A stretch of 64,000 bases of DNA from Apostichopus japonicus (taxonomy: Eukaryota; Echinodermata; Holothuroidea; Aspidochirotida; Stichopodidae), in NCBI RefSeq assembly GCF_037975245.1, contig NC_092571.1, positions 4,422,001 to 4,486,000 on the forward strand, read 5' to 3'. A program made the position numbers and the translations under genes. Below the pieces are notes generated by a model, which worked only from the letters and a program-made list of their open reading frames with translations, searched no databases and was not told the origin of the DNA. Below, one piece after another: positions 61,034-64,000 of the stretch (its first letter is position 1; every line of letters starts with the position of its first letter).

Positions 61034-62187
61034 CTACAAACAGTTGCTTAATAAACACAAAGTTCTATTTACTTGAGATGGGTGAAACAAAACGATTGAT
61101 AACAATGACTTTCCCCAAGATCGAAAGCCAGCGCGTGCCAAAGGTTTTGAGCCTGTTCTCAAATACCTCAGCCATCTCGTTCCAGGGGACTTAACAAGGT
61201 GCCACATAGCCGAACCATATACCATTAATTTTGATATTCTGATCCGACCACGATGCACCGAATGGTAAGCCTCTGTATCTCCAGCTACCAACGCGAAGGC
61301 CCTTTGTCTTGTTAGGATTCAACTTCACCCCGGTAGCTCTCTCAAAAATAGATAAATCCTCCGAGAAGGCGCAAAAGGAGCCCAGACTCGAAACCACGCA
61401 CGTAACGTCAGATGCGTATTAAACGCATTTCACTATGACACCCCCTGGCACAACGAATGAAACACGTCTCGAGTCCCTTTCCAAAAGACGTGAGAGGGAC
61501 TCACTAAACAAAACATAAAGTAACGGAGACAGAGGGCACCCCTGGCGCACCCCTCTCTACGTTAAAAATCTCTGAACAAAACCCATTTACGATCAAAGAA
61601 CTGAAACTTTCCTGATACAAAGCATAAATCCATTTACGAAAATTTGGGTGCAACTGAAACGTCTCCAATACATTCATTAAAAACCCGCGATTCACCATGT
61701 CAAAGGCCTTCTGCTGGTCAAGAGAGACAAATGCACATGGCAGATCACGCTCAATAACAGAGTAGGTCAAGTCGCGCATCAACCACAAGTTCTGTTGGAT
61801 GCAATGACCCTTCACTGCACAAGTCTGGAGATCACCCACAAGCTGCGGCATAGCCAGTGCAAGACGGTTGAACAAAGTCTTAGCCAGCAACTTGTAGTCC
61901 ACATTTAACAAGGTAAGCGGGCGCTTGTTACAAGGATCCAAGGGGTCCCCAGACTTGGGCAGCAAAGTTACCATGCCCAGACGTTGACTTTGGTTTAACA
62001 GTCCGTTTTGGAAGGAGTCTTCGAAGACGGCTCTGATGTCACGTCCGGTTATAGCCCAGAAGGTACGGTAAAACTCCCTCGGAAGCCCGTCCGAACCCGG
62101 TGACTTGCCATTCTTCATCTTCGAAAGCGCCTTCCAAAGCTCAACAGTGGTTTTTCCGCACCCCCCCCCCTCAAAAAAAAACATCAT
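61034..62187 (-). pseudogene. LINE reverse transcriptase domain, inactive
   Basis: 62187-61504 reads GKSPGSDGLPREFYR, LLPKSGDP, KRPLTLLNVDYKLLAK, FVSLDQQKAFDMVN and RGAPG: RT blocks in order, including the first catalytic Asp. In the following frame, at about 61415-61401, the YADD box reads YASD with a stop codon just before it, so one of the two essential Asp is lost. Thumb sequence (GVKLNPNKTKGLRVG, IKINGIWFG) continues to 61191, and RLKTFGTRWLSILGK is in a third frame. Block wording matches Tx1 elements best. Confidence 0.8.
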
Positions 62188-62729
62188 TGACCTCGTGGGG
62201 AACAGTTTTTGAGATTTCCCTCAATAAATCGGACTGTGCCGACAAGTCGACATTGCCATGCGTAAACAAACTCTTTTAATAATCTGTATACACGTGGACA
62301 ATGCCGCGAGGGTCGCTTACCACGGTCCCTTCAGTAGCGCGCACAGATGGGACGCGTCTGTCAACCGCTGATGAGCTAACGGACTGGTCCAATCTCAGTG
62401 AAGTGCGCTCCACAGCTTCGACACGAGCCCTGACGCGGGCACCGTGGTTCTTTTCATCGAGATCAGTCTGCAAAGCGATGACGACGAGGGGCCCCCAAAC
62501 TTCACCTCCGCGCATCTTCGAGAATTTTTCTCTCCGCCGCCGTGCCCGGGTCACGCAATACTGAATTGCGTAGCGTTTGTTGCGCAACTTGACATCATCC
62601 CACCATTGGGATGTAAAGGCAAAGGCCGGCTACAATGTTTGCCATCCTTTGTACCTGGTTTCGAAACCTTGACGGAACTCTGCCACGCCAAGTATCTGAC
62701 AGCTAAGCTTCCATAGGCCGCGCCCGATC

Positions 62730-63448
62730 TGGAAAGTGGAAGGCAAACACACCGTGCTACAACATTGCCATGGTCAGAGAGCTGACAGCTCACGCAACCC
62801 GAAAATTACAAACTAACGGGCGCATACACTCGAACTATCTTGGAGGCATCTTCTCCGTTGGGCCTCACCAACGTATACACCGTACAACACGGGTGCATGT
62901 GCCTCTAGAAATCGGCTAAAAGGTGTGCTGAGGTGAATCTGTCCAGTTCTGTGATCCCAGCGTCATGACCAGCAGACATAGAAAACCCCGAGTCTGTCAA
63001 GACCCGAGTCTGGGACACAGTTAAAGTCTCTGACCTTGACACATGGTGCACTACCAGGAACAAAAGAAGGCAGTGTGTCAAAAAAGCTCGATTGGGAGTA
63101 TATACATTACAAAGACAGATATGACCCTGTGGATACTTGAAGAATGCAAACCAATCGGCCCTCGTGGTCCGTCTCCACCCTAGTGGCACTACCCGCCTGA
63201 CGAGGTGACAGAAGGATTACAGTGCAACAGGATGAAGACGAACCAAACGAAGCATGCAGCTCACCACCCCACTCATAAGCCCATTGAGGGACATCTTCCA
63301 AAATGTGTGTTTCTTGCAGGCAAACGCAGTCAACCTCCATTGACTTACAATACTGGAAAATGCGACTGTGCTTGCTATGATCCCTCATGCCATTCACGTT
63401 CAAAGTGGCAATTGAAAGCGTATGGGCCATGAGAGGCCAATGAGGCAA
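62730..63448 (-). pseudogene. LINE AP endonuclease domain, broken
   Basis: 63448-63107 reads IATLNVNGMRD and VCLQETHI, with the Asn and Glu of the active site. NVYTPN follows in a second frame (about 63110-63030), and QLSDHGNVV, the SDH motif, is in a third (about 62785). The GGDFN segment between is missing, so part of the domain is deleted. Confidence 0.7.
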
Positions 63449-63460
63449 AACTACGCCGAC

Positions 63461-64000
63461 GACGATAACAGCTGTAGTACTAAAGCTGTAGTAGGTGGAC
63501 AGCGAGACAGAAAATACGTCCAGACTCGAAGGTGATCAAGGCGATACCCCCAATGTATGAGTGAGCATATGCCTATGCAGAGCAAGTGCACCGAGTTGCC
63601 AATCCATTGACTCAAACCGGAAGTCCGTATTAATCACAAACACTTGAGAAACGAGTTGGTGGAAATGAAATCAATATTTTAAAAGACAACCCAAGATTAG
63701 TTGTTAATTTCGGTTCCCAATACGTGTTTTACTGGTAACCATGGATGCATGAAGATTAGTGCTCTCTACTCAGTTTGCCAAGTTTATTTGACACCCCTAC
63801 TTCTTATTACCGGCCTCATATGCTCACCATTTAAAGAAGACATCAATAACGATACATTTTAACAAAGCAAAACACTGTCATTTTCATAGAAGGGTACCTA
63901 AGGTTGATGACCTTGTGTAAAACAATACCAACTCTTTCATCAATCCGTGTAACGCTAAAGATTCATTACGTGTACACACCAGTTAGCGATGAGAAAGTTT
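63461..64000. other. No gene seen
   Basis: Right edge of the window. No recognisable ORF1 of the LINE and no other exon. Confidence 0.4.

Larger units (their letters stand above)
60250..63460 (-). mobile_element. Decayed non-LTR retrotransposon, L1/Tx1-like
   Basis: Read leftward from 63448, pieces appear in the order of a Tx1-type second ORF: AP endonuclease, linker, reverse transcriptase, thumb, and a C-terminal CCHC-like motif. They lie in several frames with internal stops, so the copy is dead. GC content is higher than in the surroundings, consistent with a separate origin. The 5' ORF1 is not seen, and the 3' end is near 60250 without a clear tail. Confidence 0.82.

Overview
This window is eukaryotic nuclear DNA and AT-rich. 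Its genes are split into short exons with GT-AG borders, its introns are long and full of repeats, and most of its length is repetitive. The gene families visible (secreted multi-exon ectodomain proteins, tandem Ig-like receptor exons, SGNH-hydrolase-like exons, Tx1-type LINE remnants, short hairpin elements) suggest a marine invertebrate deuterostome. An echinoderm, perhaps a sea cucumber, is my best guess. The species is inference; no rRNA or mitochondrial marker is present.

Region 1 (1-14.6 kb) is mostly one minus-strand gene for a secreted protein. Exon 1 (14364-14513) holds the signal peptide, exon 2 is at 13441-13667 and exon 3 at 1373-1548. Phases match at both junctions and the gene runs off the left edge. 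Its 11.9-kb second intron holds a 2.46-kb palindromic TA-flanked element with a partial second copy, two arrays of a 119-bp tandem repeat, three copies of a CAGGGGCGTATCCAGG-ended MITE and a pyrimidine tract. Just beyond exon 3 lies a tRNA-like retroposon carrying an apparently complete hammerhead ribozyme core.

Region 2 (14.6-21 kb) is gene-poor. It has small tandem duplications, one minus-strand exon for a Cys-rich C-terminus, and a plus-strand LINE 3' end with a TTATC tail.

Region 3 (21.0-44.7 kb) is the most striking part: about 36 head-to-tail copies of a ~623-bp AT-rich monomer, with one truncated, scarred copy. Parts of it form a six-monomer higher-order repeat (~3.74 kb). A retroposon-like sequence whose first 43 bases are a near-perfect U2 snRNA 5' end lies at each edge. 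The right-hand copy sits inside a monomer, and a third, partial copy follows it. The small open frames in the monomers change frame between copies, so I do not call them genes.

Region 4 (44.7-55.8 kb) is sparse: three plus-strand SGNH-hydrolase-like exons, with a frameshift in the third, and a minus-strand exon with two in-frame stops.

Region 5 (55.8-59.7 kb) is an Ig-like receptor locus. Two alternative signal-peptide plus V-like exons (55872-56349 and 57353-58190) lie in tandem. The second runs straight into a C2-like Ig domain but keeps an in-phase internal acceptor that the first exon could use. A candidate last exon (59418-59587) with a polyadenylation signal follows.

Region 6 (60.2-63.5 kb) is a decayed minus-strand L1/Tx1-like LINE with endonuclease, reverse transcriptase and C-terminal CCHC pieces. 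It is broken by frameshifts, and the catalytic YADD motif reads YASD.
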